Positions 7,665 through 17,451 are shown, counted from the first letter of the stretch. The stretch is 64,000 nt of DNA from Actinomyces israelii DSM 43320 (GCF_000711965.1 NZ_JONS01000015.1:34101-98100); one strand, 5' to 3'. Program-made: numbers and translations. Notes: generated by a model from the letters alone, not told the origin.

Positions 7665-9818
7665 TCAGCGATAGAGGTCAACGTAGTTCTCCATCATCGC
7701 TCTGGCCGAGTGGGCCGCCGACGCCTTCACCGCAGCGGCGCTCAGCCGCTGATAGAGGGCATGGTCGTCGCAGATGGCGGCGATGGCCGCGGCGGCCGCG
7801 CCCGCATCGGCCTTGACGAGAGCGCCGTTGACGCCGTCCTTCACGATCTCGGGGACGCCCCCGGCGCGGGTGGCCACCACGGGCAGCCCGGCAGCCATCG
7901 CCTCGAGAATGCTCATGGGCATGCCCTCGTAGGTCGACAGCAGCACGAAGATGTCGGCCCGCCGGTAGAAGGCGGCGGTATCCCTCTGCCGGCCGGCGAA
8001 GCGGACGCAGTCCGACACGCCCAGTGCCTGGGCGTGCTCGACCAGTCGACTTCTGAGGGGCCCGTCGCCGACCAGGGTCAGCGAGACCTCCCGTCCCGCC
8101 CCTCTCAGCCGCGCCATCGCCTCAAGCAGCAGAGCGTGGTTCTTGACCACGGCCAGGCGAGCAACGCACAGGAGGCGCACCGGCCTGTCGCGCAGGTCCT
8201 CCGGGTCCCGGCGACAGAGGAAGGCGTCGAGATCGATGCCATTGCCGACGACGGGGACCGCGGAGGCGGGGAGGGCGTACTCGCGGCAGACCGAGGCCCT
8301 CACCTCGTCATTGAGGGCGACGGGAACGATGCCGTGGGAGAAGGCGTAGCGGTTAAGCCTTCTCAGGGCGGGGTGCCGGGACTCCTTGAGCGCGAGGTTG
8401 TGGACCGTGTGGATGATCTTGACCCGCTTGCCGTAGAGCCGTGCCGCGGGCAGCACGTACTCCAGCACGGGCAGGTGCGTGTGCAGGACTGTCGGGCAGA
8501 AGCTTCTCATCGCCGTGCGCAGCCGGAGCACCGTGCGAGGATCGGGGCCCTTCGCCTTGTTGAGGGCCACGACGTCGATGCCGGCCCGCCTCATGAGCTC
8601 CGCCACGTCCGTCTGATCGCCGTGGAGGGAGACCACCTGGACCGGGTGGCCGGCCCCGGCGAGCTCGCGGGCGAGGTTGAGCACCATCATCTCGGCGCCG
8701 CCGGTCCCCAGCCCGTGGATGACGATCATGACGCGCGGTCCGCGCTGCGCAGGCGCCGCGGCGCGGCGGGTGAGCGTGCGGGCGATCTCGCCGAAGACGG
8801 CCTGGGGTGAGTAGGCGCGCGAGCGCGCGAAGACCGCGCGTCTCATCGACTCGACCTCCCCCTCGGGCAGTGCGATGAGCCGGCGGATCGTGCCCTCGAG
8901 GAGCTCGGGGGAGCTGAAGTCGTAGCTCAGCCCGGTGACCCCGTCCTCAAGCATCTCGGAGTAGTGGCGCCACCTGCTCGCCACCACCGGAAGGCTCGCG
9001 TGCATGGCGTCGATGATCGTTCCCGGCACGCCCTCCGTGGTGAACTCGGTCGGGAAGAGGAGCGCGAAGTAGCCGGTGATCGTGGCCGCGGCCCGCTCGG
9101 GGGGCACACGGCCCGCGTAGCGCACGTGCGGGACGGAGTCGATCAGGCGGCGGAAGTGCTCCTCGTAGGAGGGCTCGATCGGGCCGAAGACGTCGAGCGT
9201 CACCACGGGCGGCCCGTCCCCGTTGATCGCCGCGACCGCCCGCACGGCGTTGTCGATGCCCTTCTCGGGCGTCACCCGGCTGAGGGTGCACAGCCGGCGG
9301 GGGCGCCCCCGCGGGGCCTGCGGGTCGACGTCGACGTCGTCGACGTCCTTGAAATTGGGCAGGTGGGAGACGTTGCGCACCCCGAGGGCGCGCAGCCTGT
9401 CCGCCAGGGCGCGGGTCTCCACCCAGTTCACCTCGAAGGAGTTGAGGTAGCGCACCAGGCGGCCCGAGGCGTCGGCCTCGACGTCGTCGGCCAGGGACCC
9501 CCCGATGAGGTCGTGGTGGACCCTGACCCCCAGCACCTGGGAGGCGAGCCACAGGATCGGGAACAGCGCCCTGCGCCCGCCGCTGGACAGGAGCACGACG
9601 ACGTCGTCGCACGCGTGCAGGCAGCGGATCAGCTCCCGGGTGACCCGGGCCGCCTCATGATGGTAGTTCAGCGTGTCCACGGCGCAGATATTGGCCGCGC
9701 CGAAGCGCTCGACCATGTAGCGGTACAGGGTTCTGGTCTTGACGGTCTGGCCGTCGACCATCGTCTCTCCGAGATCGATCCGGCCGATGAACCCGATTCT
9801 TCCTCTGCGCCCCCTCAC
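7665..9818 (-). CDS. Double-domain glycosyltransferase (GT4-GT4 fusion)
   Basis: A 717-residue protein that joins two GT-B glycosyltransferases in one chain. Domain 1 (about 1-350) has TLSRVTPEKGID, a donor-site region FPTEFTTEGVPGTIIDAM and DGVTGL. Domain 2 (about 355-717) begins at VMIVIHGLGTGGAEMMVLNL and has the GT4 donor motif STYEGMPMSILEAMAAGLP and GGVPEIVKDGVNG. The two would add successive sugars. The GTG at 9818 is chosen as start because AAGGGG sits 8 bases upstream; an ATG at 9845 adds 9 residues and remains possible. A direct repeat of GAGGTATGGGATA lies just before that ATG. The neighbours are nucleotide-sugar dehydrogenase and Wzy genes. Confidence 0.85.
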   Translation of the reverse strand: MRGRRGRIGFIGRIDLGETMVDGQTVKTRTLYRYMVERFGAANICAVDTLNYHHEAARVTRELIRCLHACDDVVVLLSSGGRRALFPILWLASQVLGVRVHHDLIGGSLADDVEADASGRLVRYLNSFEVNWVETRALADRLRALGVRNVSHLPNFKDVDDVDVDPQAPRGRPRRLCTLSRVTPEKGIDNAVRAVAAINGDGPPVVTLDVFGPIEPSYEEHFRRLIDSVPHVRYAGRVPPERAAATITGYFALLFPTEFTTEGVPGTIIDAMHASLPVVASRWRHYSEMLEDGVTGLSYDFSSPELLEGTIRRLIALPEGEVESMRRAVFARSRAYSPQAVFGEIARTLTRRAAAPAQRGPRVMIVIHGLGTGGAEMMVLNLARELAGAGHPVQVVSLHGDQTDVAELMRRAGIDVVALNKAKGPDPRTVLRLRTAMRSFCPTVLHTHLPVLEYVLPAARLYGKRVKIIHTVHNLALKESRHPALRRLNRYAFSHGIVPVALNDEVRASVCREYALPASAVPVVGNGIDLDAFLCRRDPEDLRDRPVRLLCVARLAVVKNHALLLEAMARLRGAGREVSLTLVGDGPLRSRLVEHAQALGVSDCVRFAGRQRDTAAFYRRADIFVLLSTYEGMPMSILEAMAAGLPVVATRAGGVPEIVKDGVNGALVKADAGAAAAAIAAICDDHALYQRLSAAAVKASAAHSARAMMENYVDLYR

Positions 9819-9901
9819 GGCACATCCCCTTCGCTCATATCCCATACCTCTATCCCATACCTCAATGACCCGACATGACCCGACCAGCCCGCTGAGCCTT
9901 C

Positions 9902-11224
9902 TCAGAGCCGCCAGTACCGGTAGGAGGAGAAGTCCTCCTTGCGGAGGATGCTCTTGACGTCGACGAGGACCCTCTCCTCGTCCCGGGAGGGGCGGAAGAG
10001 CCGCTTGTAGTCCGCGCTGGTCATGCGCCGGAACTCGTCGTGGGCCACCGCCACGATGAGGCAGTCGAGCCCGCCGAGCTCGGCCAGGGGGACGAGGTCG
10101 ACGCCGTGGACGCGCCTGGCGTCGGCGGCGTCGGCCGCCGGGTCGCAGACCCGCGGCACGATCCCGTACTGCCCCAGGCGGCGGATGATGTCGGCGACCT
10201 TGGAGTTGCGCACGTCGGGGCAGTTCTCCTTGAAGGTGATGCCGAGGATCGCGACGCCGGCGCGGCTCGGGGCGTGCCCGGCGCGGACCATCTCCCTGAT
10301 GGCGGCGTCGGCGACGAACTCCCCCATGGCGTCGTTGACCTTGCGCCCGGACAGAATGATCTGGCTGTGGTAGCCGAGCTTCTCCGCCTCGTAGGTGAAG
10401 TAGTACGGGTCGACACCGATGCAGTGCCCGCCCACGAGTCCCGGCCGGAATCCCAGGGCGTTCCACTTGGTGTTCATGGCCTCGACCACCTCGCTGGTGT
10501 CGATCCCCATGAGGTCGAAGACGACGGCGAGCTCGTTCATGAAGGCGATGTTGATGTCCCGCTGGCTGTTCTCGACCACCTTGGCGGCCTCGGCGACCTT
10601 GATGGAGGACGCGCGGTGAATGCCGGCGTCGATGACCAGCGAGTAGACGTCCGCGATCTCGTCCAGGGCCCGGGAGTCGATTCCGGACACGATCTTCTTA
10701 ATGCTCTCCAGACGGTGCACCCTGTCCCCCGGGTTGATCCGCTCGGGGGAGTAGCCGACCTTGAAGTCCTGCGGGCACCGCAGGCCCGAGACCCGCTCGA
10801 GGATCGGGATGCACACGTCCTCGGTGACCCCCGGGTAGACGGTTGACTCGTAGACGACCGTGTCGCCCTCCTTGAGATGCCGGCCCACTGTCTCGCTCAC
10901 CGAGGTGACGGGCGCCAGGTCCGGGGTCTTGTCGAGGTTGACCGGCGTGGGGACGGCGATGACGAAGAAGGATGCCTCGTCCAGGCGCGTCGCGTCAGAG
11001 GTGAAGTCCACCGCGCACGCCCGCAGCGCCTCGTCGCCGACCTCCGCGGTGGGGTCAAGTCCGGACCGGTAGGCGCTCACCTTCTCCTCGTTCGAGTCGT
11101 ACCCGATCACACGGGCCCTCCGGGAGAAGGCGACGGCCAGGGGCAGCCCCACGTAGCCGAGGCCGACGACGGCCAGCGCGGCCCCGCCGTCGAGCAGGCG
11201 GTCCGCCCGACTCCGTACCATCAT
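9902..11224 (-). CDS. Nucleotide-sugar dehydrogenase (UDP-glucose/UDP-ManNAc 6-dehydrogenase family)
   Basis: A 440-residue NAD-dependent dehydrogenase that oxidises a UDP-sugar to the uronic acid. The N-terminal Rossmann motif is VVGLGYVGLPLAVAFS. The central domain has the family motif KVAEAAKVVENSQRDINIAFMNELA. The catalytic Cys lies in PGLVGGHCIGVDPYY, and the C-terminal binding domain starts near LGITFKENCPDVRNSK. 'GGHCIGVDPYY' is the form seen in WecC/TviB-type enzymes, so UDP-ManNAcA or UDP-GalNAcA is more likely than UDP-glucuronate. The ATG at 11224 overlaps the GT2 stop by 4 bases. The product would feed the glycosyltransferases of this operon. Confidence 0.9.
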   Translation of the reverse strand: MMVRSRADRLLDGGAALAVVGLGYVGLPLAVAFSRRARVIGYDSNEEKVSAYRSGLDPTAEVGDEALRACAVDFTSDATRLDEASFFVIAVPTPVNLDKTPDLAPVTSVSETVGRHLKEGDTVVYESTVYPGVTEDVCIPILERVSGLRCPQDFKVGYSPERINPGDRVHRLESIKKIVSGIDSRALDEIADVYSLVIDAGIHRASSIKVAEAAKVVENSQRDINIAFMNELAVVFDLMGIDTSEVVEAMNTKWNALGFRPGLVGGHCIGVDPYYFTYEAEKLGYHSQIILSGRKVNDAMGEFVADAAIREMVRAGHAPSRAGVAILGITFKENCPDVRNSKVADIIRRLGQYGIVPRVCDPAADAADARRVHGVDLVPLAELGGLDCLIVAVAHDEFRRMTSADYKRLFRPSRDEERVLVDVKSILRKEDFSSYRYWRL

Positions 11225-12021
11225 GCGTTCCTTCTCCTTTTCAAAGCGGCGTGGAACAGCTGCCAGAACAAGCAGTAGGCGGCGTAAGGACGGGACAGTC
11301 CCTCGACATTGCGGTAGAGGTTCCAGGTCCGGCGGATGGCCTTGATCTTGCTGCTGGACAGCGAGCCCGACGTCTTGCGGTACTTGGCGAGGCACTCGTC
11401 CAGGCCGTAGAAGAGGTGCCCGGCCTTCATGACCCCCAGCCAGGTAGCCGCGTCCTGGCCCCGCCTGAGATCCGGCATCCTGAGAAGGGCGCGGTCGACG
11501 ACCTGCGTGTCGAACAGCAGCGTGTGGCTGCACGTCACCGTGTTCTTCAGAAAGTCCTTGTACCCGATTGAGGCGGGAACCCGCACGAAGTTGCGGTGGG
11601 CCCCGTTCTCCTCGATGGTCTCGTAGGAGGTGAAGCAGGCCCCCGCCCCCGTCCTGGTCATGAAGGCGATCTGGCGCTCGAGCTTCTCGGGCATCCACAG
11701 GTCGTCGGAGTCAAGGTAGGCGACGTACCGGCCCCTGGCGTGCGCGAGCCCCCGGTTCCTGGCCAGGGCGACTCCCTGGTTGGTGGGCTGCACGAGCACC
11801 CGCACCCGCGGGTCCCGCTCCGCGAGCGCCTGGATGAGCGAGCGCGTCCGGTCCTGCGAGGCGTCGTCCACCGCGAGCACCTCCAGGTCGCGCATCGTCT
11901 GGGACAGCACGCTCTGAAGCGTCTGAAGAACATGCGTCTCGCTGTTGTAGGAGGGGACGATCACGGACACGAGGGGGCGGTCGCCGGGCGTCTGCTGGTC
12001 GGGCCCTGCTTCGGTCACCAC
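11221..12021 (-). CDS. Glycosyltransferase family 2
   Basis: A 266-residue GT-A enzyme and the first gene of the polysaccharide operon. The N-terminus has VSVIVPSYNSETHVLQTLQS and the nucleotide-binding VLAVDDASQDRT. NQGVALARNRGLAHARGRY follows, and then the metal-binding DSDDLW (DxD equivalent) near residue 105. The C-terminal third lacks clear membrane helices. It would transfer a sugar from a nucleotide donor during repeat-unit assembly. It overlaps the dehydrogenase by 4 bases. Confidence 0.88.
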   Translation of the reverse strand: MVTEAGPDQQTPGDRPLVSVIVPSYNSETHVLQTLQSVLSQTMRDLEVLAVDDASQDRTRSLIQALAERDPRVRVLVQPTNQGVALARNRGLAHARGRYVAYLDSDDLWMPEKLERQIAFMTRTGAGACFTSYETIEENGAHRNFVRVPASIGYKDFLKNTVTCSHTLLFDTQVVDRALLRMPDLRRGQDAATWLGVMKAGHLFYGLDECLAKYRKTSGSLSSSKIKAIRRTWNLYRNVEGLSRPYAAYCLFWQLFHAALKRRRNA

Positions 12022-12382
12022 CTGCCCGCCTTCCGGGACGGAGCCGGATCATTCCAGGGCGGGCCGCCCTTCCAGGGCCGGCCGGCCTCCGCTCGGCGCG
12101 CCGAGGAGGGCGCGCAGACAGACAGCCATCGATGTGGATTCATGTAAACCATCGCTATTCCCCATGAGGAAGTACGATCTCGACCAAGGGAAGTCCCGCA
12201 GCCGCAAGGGATTCATACGGTCATACAGGACGTCGAGCTGAGGAGACCCCAGAGTCAAGCTCTCTTCCGCGCCGCCTTTCTTCGATGCATTCTGCTCGTC
12301 GGTCAGACGCTACATCACCGGGGCCGCGCTGACCAGCGGGACGCTCCGAGGACGCGCCCTGCCGCGCGCGCCGCCCGGCGCC
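12022..12382. other. Gene-free spacer between ileS end and polysaccharide operon start
   Basis: 361 bases without a convincing gene. It must hold the promoter of the polysaccharide operon (minus strand) and the 3' end of the ileS transcript, but I could not find a promoter with good spacing or a clear terminator stem. A 69-codon minus-strand frame (12049-12258) has no ribosome-binding site or recognisable sequence. A short imperfect duplication of CCAGGGC(C)GG occurs at 12053-12083. The base composition around 12130-12300 is less GC-rich than its surroundings. Confidence 0.5.
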
Positions 12383-15300
12383 TCAGCCCTCCGCCCTGAC
12401 GACGACGGCTCCGGCCTGCTCGGCGGCCGGGTCGGCCACGACACTGGCGGACACGCACCCGGTCTCGCTCTTGATCAGGTCCAGGTGCGCCCCCGTCCAG
12501 GCGCCCTTGTCGGCTGGAACCGTGAGGGTCAGCTCGATGCGGTCGCCCACGTGCAGCCCGGCGGCCTTGCGCTCGTCCTGGACGAGCCGGATCAGGTCGC
12601 GGGCCCAGCCCTCGGCCTCCAGGGCGTCGTCCAGCGCCGTGTCCAGGACGACGAAGGCGCCCGAGCCGATCATGGTGGCGGCCAGGGAGTCGTCGGCGAC
12701 CTCGATGCGGCTGGTCAGGGTGAACGCCCCCTCCTCGGCCTCGAGCACCACGGGCGCGCCGCCGACCAGGACGCCGTCGAAGCGCACGTCCCCGTCCTCG
12801 GTCAGCTCCCACTCCCCCGCCTTGACGGCGGCGAAGAGCCTGCTCGTCATCCGGCGGATCTCGGGGTCCAGGGCGCGGGGGTTGAGGGTCAGCTGCTCGG
12901 TCACCTCGTAGCCGGCGTCGGCGGCGTCGAGGACCCGAACCTCCTTGACGTTGACCTCCTCGGCGATCAGGGCGCGGAAGGGCGCCAGGGCGGCGGGGTC
13001 GATCGTGGCGACGGTGAGCGAGCGCAGCGGCTGGCGCACGCGCAGCTTCTCGGCCTTGCGCAGGCTCAGCGCCGCCGAGACGGCGTCGCGGGCCTCGTCC
13101 ATGGCGGCCACGAGGGCGGAGTCGGCCGCGTGCGCGGGCAGGACGGGCCAGTCGGTCAGGTGCACGGATCGCTCCCCCGTCAGGCCGCGGTAGATCTCCT
13201 CGCTGGTCAGCGGCGCCAGCGGCGCCATCACCTGGGTGAGGACCCGCAGCACCGTGGCCAGGGTGTCGAAGGCCGGGCGGCAGTCCGAGGCGGTGGCGCC
13301 GTCGGTGAACCGGCTCCGCGAGGTGCGCAGGTACCAGTTGGTGAGCACGTCGAGGAACTCGCGCACGGCGGCGGTGGCGCCGGTGACGTCGTAGGCGCTC
13401 ATCTGCGCGCCCACCGTGGCGGCCAGGTCCTTGGTGCGGGCCAGGATGTAGCGGTCCATGACGTGCAGGGAGCCCTTCCGCCCGAACAGGCCCGCGTCGC
13501 CGAGGTCTACCCCGCCGGTGACGTAGCCGCGCCCGTCGTCGGCCTGGCCGGCGTACAGGGCGAAGAAGTACCAGACGTTCCACAGCGGCAGCAGCACCTG
13601 GCGCACCGTGTCGCGGATGGCCCTGTCGGTGACCACGAGGTTCCCGCCGCGCACCACGGGGCTGGACAGCAGGAACCAGCGCATGGCGTCGGCGCCGTCG
13701 CGGTTGAAGACCATGGACACGTCGGGGTAGTTGCGCCGGGACTTGCTCATCTTCGCCCCGTCGTTGCCCAGGAGGATCCCGTGGGACACGCAGCTGGTGA
13801 AGGCGGGCCGGTCGAACAGGGCCGTGGCCAGCACGTGGAGGGTGTAGAACCAGCCGCGGGTCTGGCCGATGTACTCCACGATGAAGTCCCCCGGGTAGTG
13901 GGACTCGAACCACTCGACGTTCTCGAAGGGGTAGTGCACCTGGGCGAAGGGCATGGAGCCGGACTCGAACCAGCAGTCCAGGACGTCGGGGATGCGCCGC
14001 ATCATGGACCGCCCCGTGGGGTCGTCCGGGTTGGGCCGCACCAGGGAGTCGATGAAGGGCCGGTGCAGGTCGGTGACCCTCACCCCGAAGTCGCGCTCGA
14101 GCTCGGCGAAGGACCCGTAGACGTCCTCGCGCGGCCAGCGGGGGTCGTCCGAGCGCCACACCGGGATGGGGGCGCCCCAGAAGCGGTTGCGGGAGATGGA
14201 CCAGTCGCGGGCGCCGGCCAGCCACTTGCCGAAGATGCCGTCCTTGATGTGGCCGGGGAACCACTCGATGTCCCGGTTGATCTCCACCATGCGGTCGCGG
14301 ATGGCGGTCACGCGCACGAACCAGGAGGAGACGGCCTTGTAGATGAGCGGGTTGCGGCAGCGCCAGCAGTGCGGGTAGGAGTGCACGTAGGAGGCCTGGC
14401 GCACCAGGACCGCCCGCTGAGAGGCGTCCCGGCGGGCGAGCGGCCCGGCGGCGTCGCGCAGGTCGGCCACGATCGGCTTGTTGGCCTCGAAGACCTGCAT
14501 GCCGGCGTAGTCGCCGACCTCCTCGGTCAGGCGGCCGCCGTCGTCCACCGGCACGACGGTCTCGATGCCGGCCTCGGTGCAGGCGACCATGTCGTCCTCG
14601 CCGAAGGCCGGGGCCAGGTGGACCAGGCCGGTGCCGTCGGAGGTGGTGACGAAGTCGGCGGTGATGACGCTCCACGCCTTCGGCCCGGGGGCGGCGCCGG
14701 CGGCCCGGTGGGCGTCGTCGTCGAAGTAGTCGAAGATGGGGTGGTAGCGCGCCCCCGCCAGGTCGGCCCCGGTGCATGTGGCCACGACCCGTGGGGCCTT
14801 GCCGAGCTCGCGGGTGTAGGCGCCCAGGAGGTCGGCGGCGATGACGACGTCCTCGCCCGCCACCGGGGAGTCGAGGCCCTCATCGACGTGCACGGTGACG
14901 TACTCGACGTCGGCGCCCACGGCGATGGCCAGGTTGGAGGGCAGGGTCCACGGCGTCGTCGTCCAGATGAGCAGCAGCTCGGGCCGCTCCGCCCCGGTCC
15001 GCAGCGGCTCCTGAAGACGCAGGCCCACTGTGACGGTGTTGTCCTGGCGGTCCTGGTAGATGTCGTCGTCCATCTTGAGCTCGTGGTTGCTCAAGGGGGT
15101 GCGGTCGTGCCAGCAGTAGGGCAGGACGCGGTAGCCCTGGTAGGCCAGGCCCTTGTCGTACAGGGACTTGAAGGCCCAGATGACGGACTCCATGTAGGTG
15201 GGGTCGAGGGTCTTGTAGTCGCCCTCGAAGTCCACCCAGCGGGCCTGACGGGTGACGTAGTCCTCCCACTCCTTGGTGTAGCGCAGCACGGAGGAGCGGC

Positions 15301-15733
15301 ACTCGGCGTTGAAGGCCTCGATGCCGATGCCGCCGGGTCGGGTGATCTCGGTGACGTCGTCGATGCCGAGCAGGCGCTGGGCCTCGAGCTCGGCGGGCAG
15401 GCCGTGGGTGTCCCAGCCGAAGCGGCGCTCGACGCGCTTGCCCATCTGGGTCTGGAAGCGCCCGACGGCGTCCTTGACGTAGCCGGTCAGCAGGTGCCCG
15501 TAGTGGGGCAGGCCGTTGGCGAAGGGCGGGCCGTCGTAGAAGACGAACTCGTCGCAGGGCTCGGCGCGGTTGTCGACGGAGGCGGCGAAGGTGCCGTCGG
15601 CCTTCCAGTAGGCGAGGACGTCCTCCTCGATGGCGGGGAAGGACGGCGAGGGGACGACCTCCTGCCCCGGCCGGTGCAGGGGGTAGAAGGCGGCGCCCGT
15701 GCGGGCGGTGGTCTGGTCGGCGGTGTCAGCCAT
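12383..15733 (-). CDS. ileS: Isoleucine-tRNA ligase, large eukaryote-like type
   Basis: A 1116-residue class I aminoacyl-tRNA synthetase that charges tRNA-Ile. The HIGH-like motif is in [16 protein letters not shown] and the KMSKS motif in [13 protein letters not shown]. The editing (CP1) domain lies between them, with the family's [11 protein letters not shown] and [11 protein letters not shown] motifs, and the anticodon-binding domain follows. '[20 protein letters not shown]' and the length mark the eukaryote-like IleS2 class, which in other bacteria is often less sensitive to mupirocin; that property is not shown by the sequence. The ATG at 15733 has GAGG about 8 bases upstream. The gene is preceded by a T-box leader and is not in an operon. 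Confidence 0.97.
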   Translation of the reverse strand: MADTADQTTARTGAAFYPLHRPGQEVVPSPSFPAIEEDVLAYWKADGTFAASVDNRAEPCDEFVFYDGPPFANGLPHYGHLLTGYVKDAVGRFQTQMGKRVERRFGWDTHGLPAELEAQRLLGIDDVTEITRPGGIGIEAFNAECRSSVLRYTKEWEDYVTRQARWVDFEGDYKTLDPTYMESVIWAFKSLYDKGLAYQGYRVLPYCWHDRTPLSNHELKMDDDIYQDRQDNTVTVGLRLQEPLRTGAERPELLLIWTTTPWTLPSNLAIAVGADVEYVTVHVDEGLDSPVAGEDVVIAADLLGAYTRELGKAPRVVATCTGADLAGARYHPIFDYFDDDAHRAAGAAPGPKAWSVITADFVTTSDGTGLVHLAPAFGEDDMVACTEAGIETVVPVDDGGRLTEEVGDYAGMQVFEANKPIVADLRDAAGPLARRDASQRAVLVRQASYVHSYPHCWRCRNPLIYKAVSSWFVRVTAIRDRMVEINRDIEWFPGHIKDGIFGKWLAGARDWSISRNRFWGAPIPVWRSDDPRWPREDVYGSFAELERDFGVRVTDLHRPFIDSLVRPNPDDPTGRSMMRRIPDVLDCWFESGSMPFAQVHYPFENVEWFESHYPGDFIVEYIGQTRGWFYTLHVLATALFDRPAFTSCVSHGILLGNDGAKMSKSRRNYPDVSMVFNRDGADAMRWFLLSSPVVRGGNLVVTDRAIRDTVRQVLLPLWNVWYFFALYAGQADDGRGYVTGGVDLGDAGLFGRKGSLHVMDRYILARTKDLAATVGAQMSAYDVTGATAAVREFLDVLTNWYLRTSRSRFTDGATASDCRPAFDTLATVLRVLTQVMAPLAPLTSEEIYRGLTGERSVHLTDWPVLPAHAADSALVAAMDEARDAVSAALSLRKAEKLRVRQPLRSLTVATIDPAALAPFRALIAEEVNVKEVRVLDAADAGYEVTEQLTLNPRALDPEIRRMTSRLFAAVKAGEWELTEDGDVRFDGVLVGGAPVVLEAEEGAFTLTSRIEVADDSLAATMIGSGAFVVLDTALDDALEAEGWARDLIRLVQDERKAAGLHVGDRIELTLTVPADKGAWTGAHLDLIKSETGCVSASVVADPAAEQAGAVVVRAEG

Positions 15734-15744
15734 CGGGGTGCCTC

Positions 15745-16066
15745 GCGTCTCGCTCGTGAACGTCTGCGTCTTACGAGGACGACGCCGGTCCCGCCCGCGG
15801 CTCATGGCCGACGGCGTGGGGAGCGGCACCGCGGTACCACCTCGCTTGCCGCGCCCGCCGCCCCGGGGGCGGCGGGCGCGACCGCTCGCGCGGGGCTGTG
15901 CGGGCCCCTCCCGCCCGGGTCTAGTGGGGCGCGCGCCGACCTGGGCCGACTGGGGCCGTCCGGGCCGGACTGGGCCGGTCGGCAAGCGCCTGTTCTTCCG
16001 GGAGGCTCGCCGGTGATGCCCGGGGCGCCGCGCGAGCGACGTCCCGGCCGGGTCAGTGCCTGGATG
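15745..16066 (-). promoter_or_regulatory. T-box riboswitch for ileS (actinobacterial, translational type)
   Basis: Read on the minus strand, the leader has GGCATCACCGG followed by GAGCCTCCCGGAAGAACA, the pattern of the ultrashort Stem I seen ahead of actinobacterial ileS genes. The Ile specifier codon ATC is at 16017-16015. A near-perfect GC hairpin (15879-15851) precedes the T-box core AGGTGGTACCGCGG at 15842-15829. That core would pair with the uncharged tRNA-Ile acceptor end. No U-run terminator follows before the start codon, and the ribosome site (GAGGCACC) could be masked by the GGTGCC/GGTACC segment, so control of translation is inferred. A possible -10 (TACACT, 16078-16073) places the 5' end near 16066; no good -35 was seen. 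Confidence 0.88.
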
Positions 16067-16148
16067 CGGTGGAGTGTAGCCACAGGCGCCCGGCCCGGGC
16101 CAGCCGGCATCGGCGCAGCACCCCGTTGCGCTCGCCACAGCGACGCGT

Positions 16149-16185
16149 CGCCGAGATCGGTCCAGCTCCGCACCGGGATCGGTCC
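16149..16185. repeat. Dispersed intergenic repeat, copy 1
   Basis: A 37-base element whose ends both read GATCGGTCC, separated by AGCTCCGCACC. It differs by one base from the copy at 25902-25938 ahead of proC. It lies upstream of the ileS leader promoter region. Confidence 0.6.
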
Positions 16186-16618
16186 GAGGCACCGGTCTGA
16201 TGCCGGCCTGACCCCACTGACCCCACTGCGCACCGGACGGTGGTCACTGATCGCCCTTCTCGTCCTCGCCTCCCCGCGCCGCCCGGCCCGCACCGCAGAA
16301 CCGCGGGATCGCACCGATCCCCGTGGCGCCCCGGGGCCGTCGAGCGCCGCCCTCCTGATCGTCGTGTCCGTGCGTGGCGGCTCCGGCGCCAGACCCCCTC
16401 GCCGCGGCGCCGACGGCATGAGCCCCGTGACCGCCCCCGGTCTCCCGATGACCGTCACGACACGTGAGCCGGTTCCGGTCGCCGCCCACCGCTACCGTGC
16501 GGCGACCGGCCGGTCGTCCCTGACCGCCTCTCTCAAACGATAAACTCGGCCCCGAATGGTCCACCGGTCCGCCGACGGCTGACCGCCCGATGAGGACCGG
16601 ACGGGAGGGACGAGGCAC
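16186..16618. other. Spacer between ileS leader and treR
   Basis: About 430 bases without a gene I can support, although open frames exist on both strands as expected at this GC content. The sequence CAAACGATAAACTCGG (around 16534-16549) is the least GC-rich stretch and contains a possible -10 (TAAACT) for treR, without a well-spaced -35. No operator like the one at 21393-21424 was found here. Confidence 0.4.
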
Positions 16619-17345
16619 GTGGCGAAGTACGAGGAGATCTACTCCGCGCTGCGCACAGGGATCGAGCGGGGCGACTACCCCTTCCTGTCCTTCCTCCCCT
16701 CGGAGAACTCCCTGGCCGGCGACTTCGGGATCTCGCGCAACACGGTGCGCAAGGCGCTGCAGTACCTGGCGAGCCAGGGGTACGTCCAGGCGATGCAGGG
16801 CAAGGGCATCCAGGTCATCTTCCGCCAGCACCGCAACTCCCACTTCCTGCTGGCGGGCATCGAGTCGCTGGCCGAGGCCGGGCGGCGCCTGGGCATTGAG
16901 GTGCGCACCCGGTTGCTGGACTCCCGCACGGTGAGCGTCGACGCGGGCCTGGCCGAGCACTCCGGCCTCCCCGAGGGAGCGAGCGCGCTCGCCCTGACGC
17001 GTCTGCGCTTCCTGGACGGGCGCGCCGCCATCGTGGACCACAACATGTTCCTCACCGGGGTCGTCCCGCAGATACCTGCGGAGGCCGCCGAGTCCTCGAT
17101 CTACGCCTACCTGGAGAACGAGCTCGGGGTGAGCATCGTCTCCTCCTCCCGCCTGGCCACCATTGAGCCGGCCGACGAGGAGGACCTGCGCTACCTGGAC
17201 CTGGGGGGGGCAGAACTGCGTGGGCGTGGTCGAGTCCTTCTCCTTCGACTCCGCGGGCGTCCCCTTCGAGTACACCCGGTCCCATCACGCGGCCAGGACC
17301 TTCAGCTTCATCTCCACCGCCCAGCGCCTGCCGTCGCAGCGCTGA
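16619..17345 (+). pseudogene. treR: Trehalose operon repressor TreR (GntR/HutC family), frameshifted
   Basis: Starts at GTG 16619 behind a GGGAGGGACGAGG ribosome site. The N-terminal winged helix (LPSENSLAGDFGISRNTVRK, about 30-55) and UTRA effector domain (about 75-240) identify a HutC-type GntR repressor. At 17203-17210 there is a run of eight G; the frame then runs into unrelated sequence. Taking one G out restores the UTRA end (LDLGGQNCVGVVES, then GVPFEYTRSHHAARTFSF) and a stop at 17343-17345, for 241 residues, the normal TreR length. The genes beside it (PTS trehalose EII, phosphotrehalase) support the identity. Either the gene is off, or switches by slippage, or the extra G is an error in the sequence. 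Confidence 0.85.
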
Positions 17346-17366
17346 GGAGCACGTCGGAGGACCCTG

Positions 17367-17414
17367 AGGCCCTCGCACTCCCCCGGACACGGCGGTCGGG
17401 GGGCACGAGGGCCT
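17367..17414. terminator. Hairpin between convergent treR and PTS genes
   Basis: The arms AGGCCCTCG(CA)CTCCCCC and GGGGG(CA)CGAGGGCCT pair with minor mismatches across 48 bases, between the ends of two convergent genes. It has no T-run, as is common in high-GC actinobacteria. Confidence 0.5.
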
Positions 17415-17417
17415 GGC

Positions 17418-17447
17418 GGGCGGGGGCCGTCCGGACGGCTCCCGCCC
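17418..17447 (-). terminator. Terminator hairpin just after the PTS EII stop
   Basis: GGGCGGG-G-GCCGTCC pairs with GGACGGC-T-CCCGCCC, a 14-bp stem broken by one G/T position, 5 bases past the EII stop codon on the minus strand. Stem strength and position suggest termination of the treB transcript. Confidence 0.6.
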
Positions 17448-17451
17448 GGGG

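Noticed and set aside
9819..10466. Upstream extension of the double glycosyltransferase frame
   Set aside because: The frame stays open through the dehydrogenase gene, but its translation there is Arg/Gly-rich antisense-like sequence. The GTG at 9818 with AAGGGG explains the real start.
12049..12258. 69-codon minus-strand frame ahead of the polysaccharide operon
   Set aside because: It has no ribosome site, no hydrophobic or conserved pattern, and ends in a simple GGRPALEGRPALE duplication from a DNA repeat. It is more likely part of the operon leader.
12485..16543. Open frame of about 1350 codons on the plus strand, antisense to ileS
   Set aside because: It is the mirror of a highly GC-rich, well-recognised gene. 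Its translation is Val/Gly/Arg/Glu-rich without any family motif. Long antisense frames occur opposite nearly every gene in this window.
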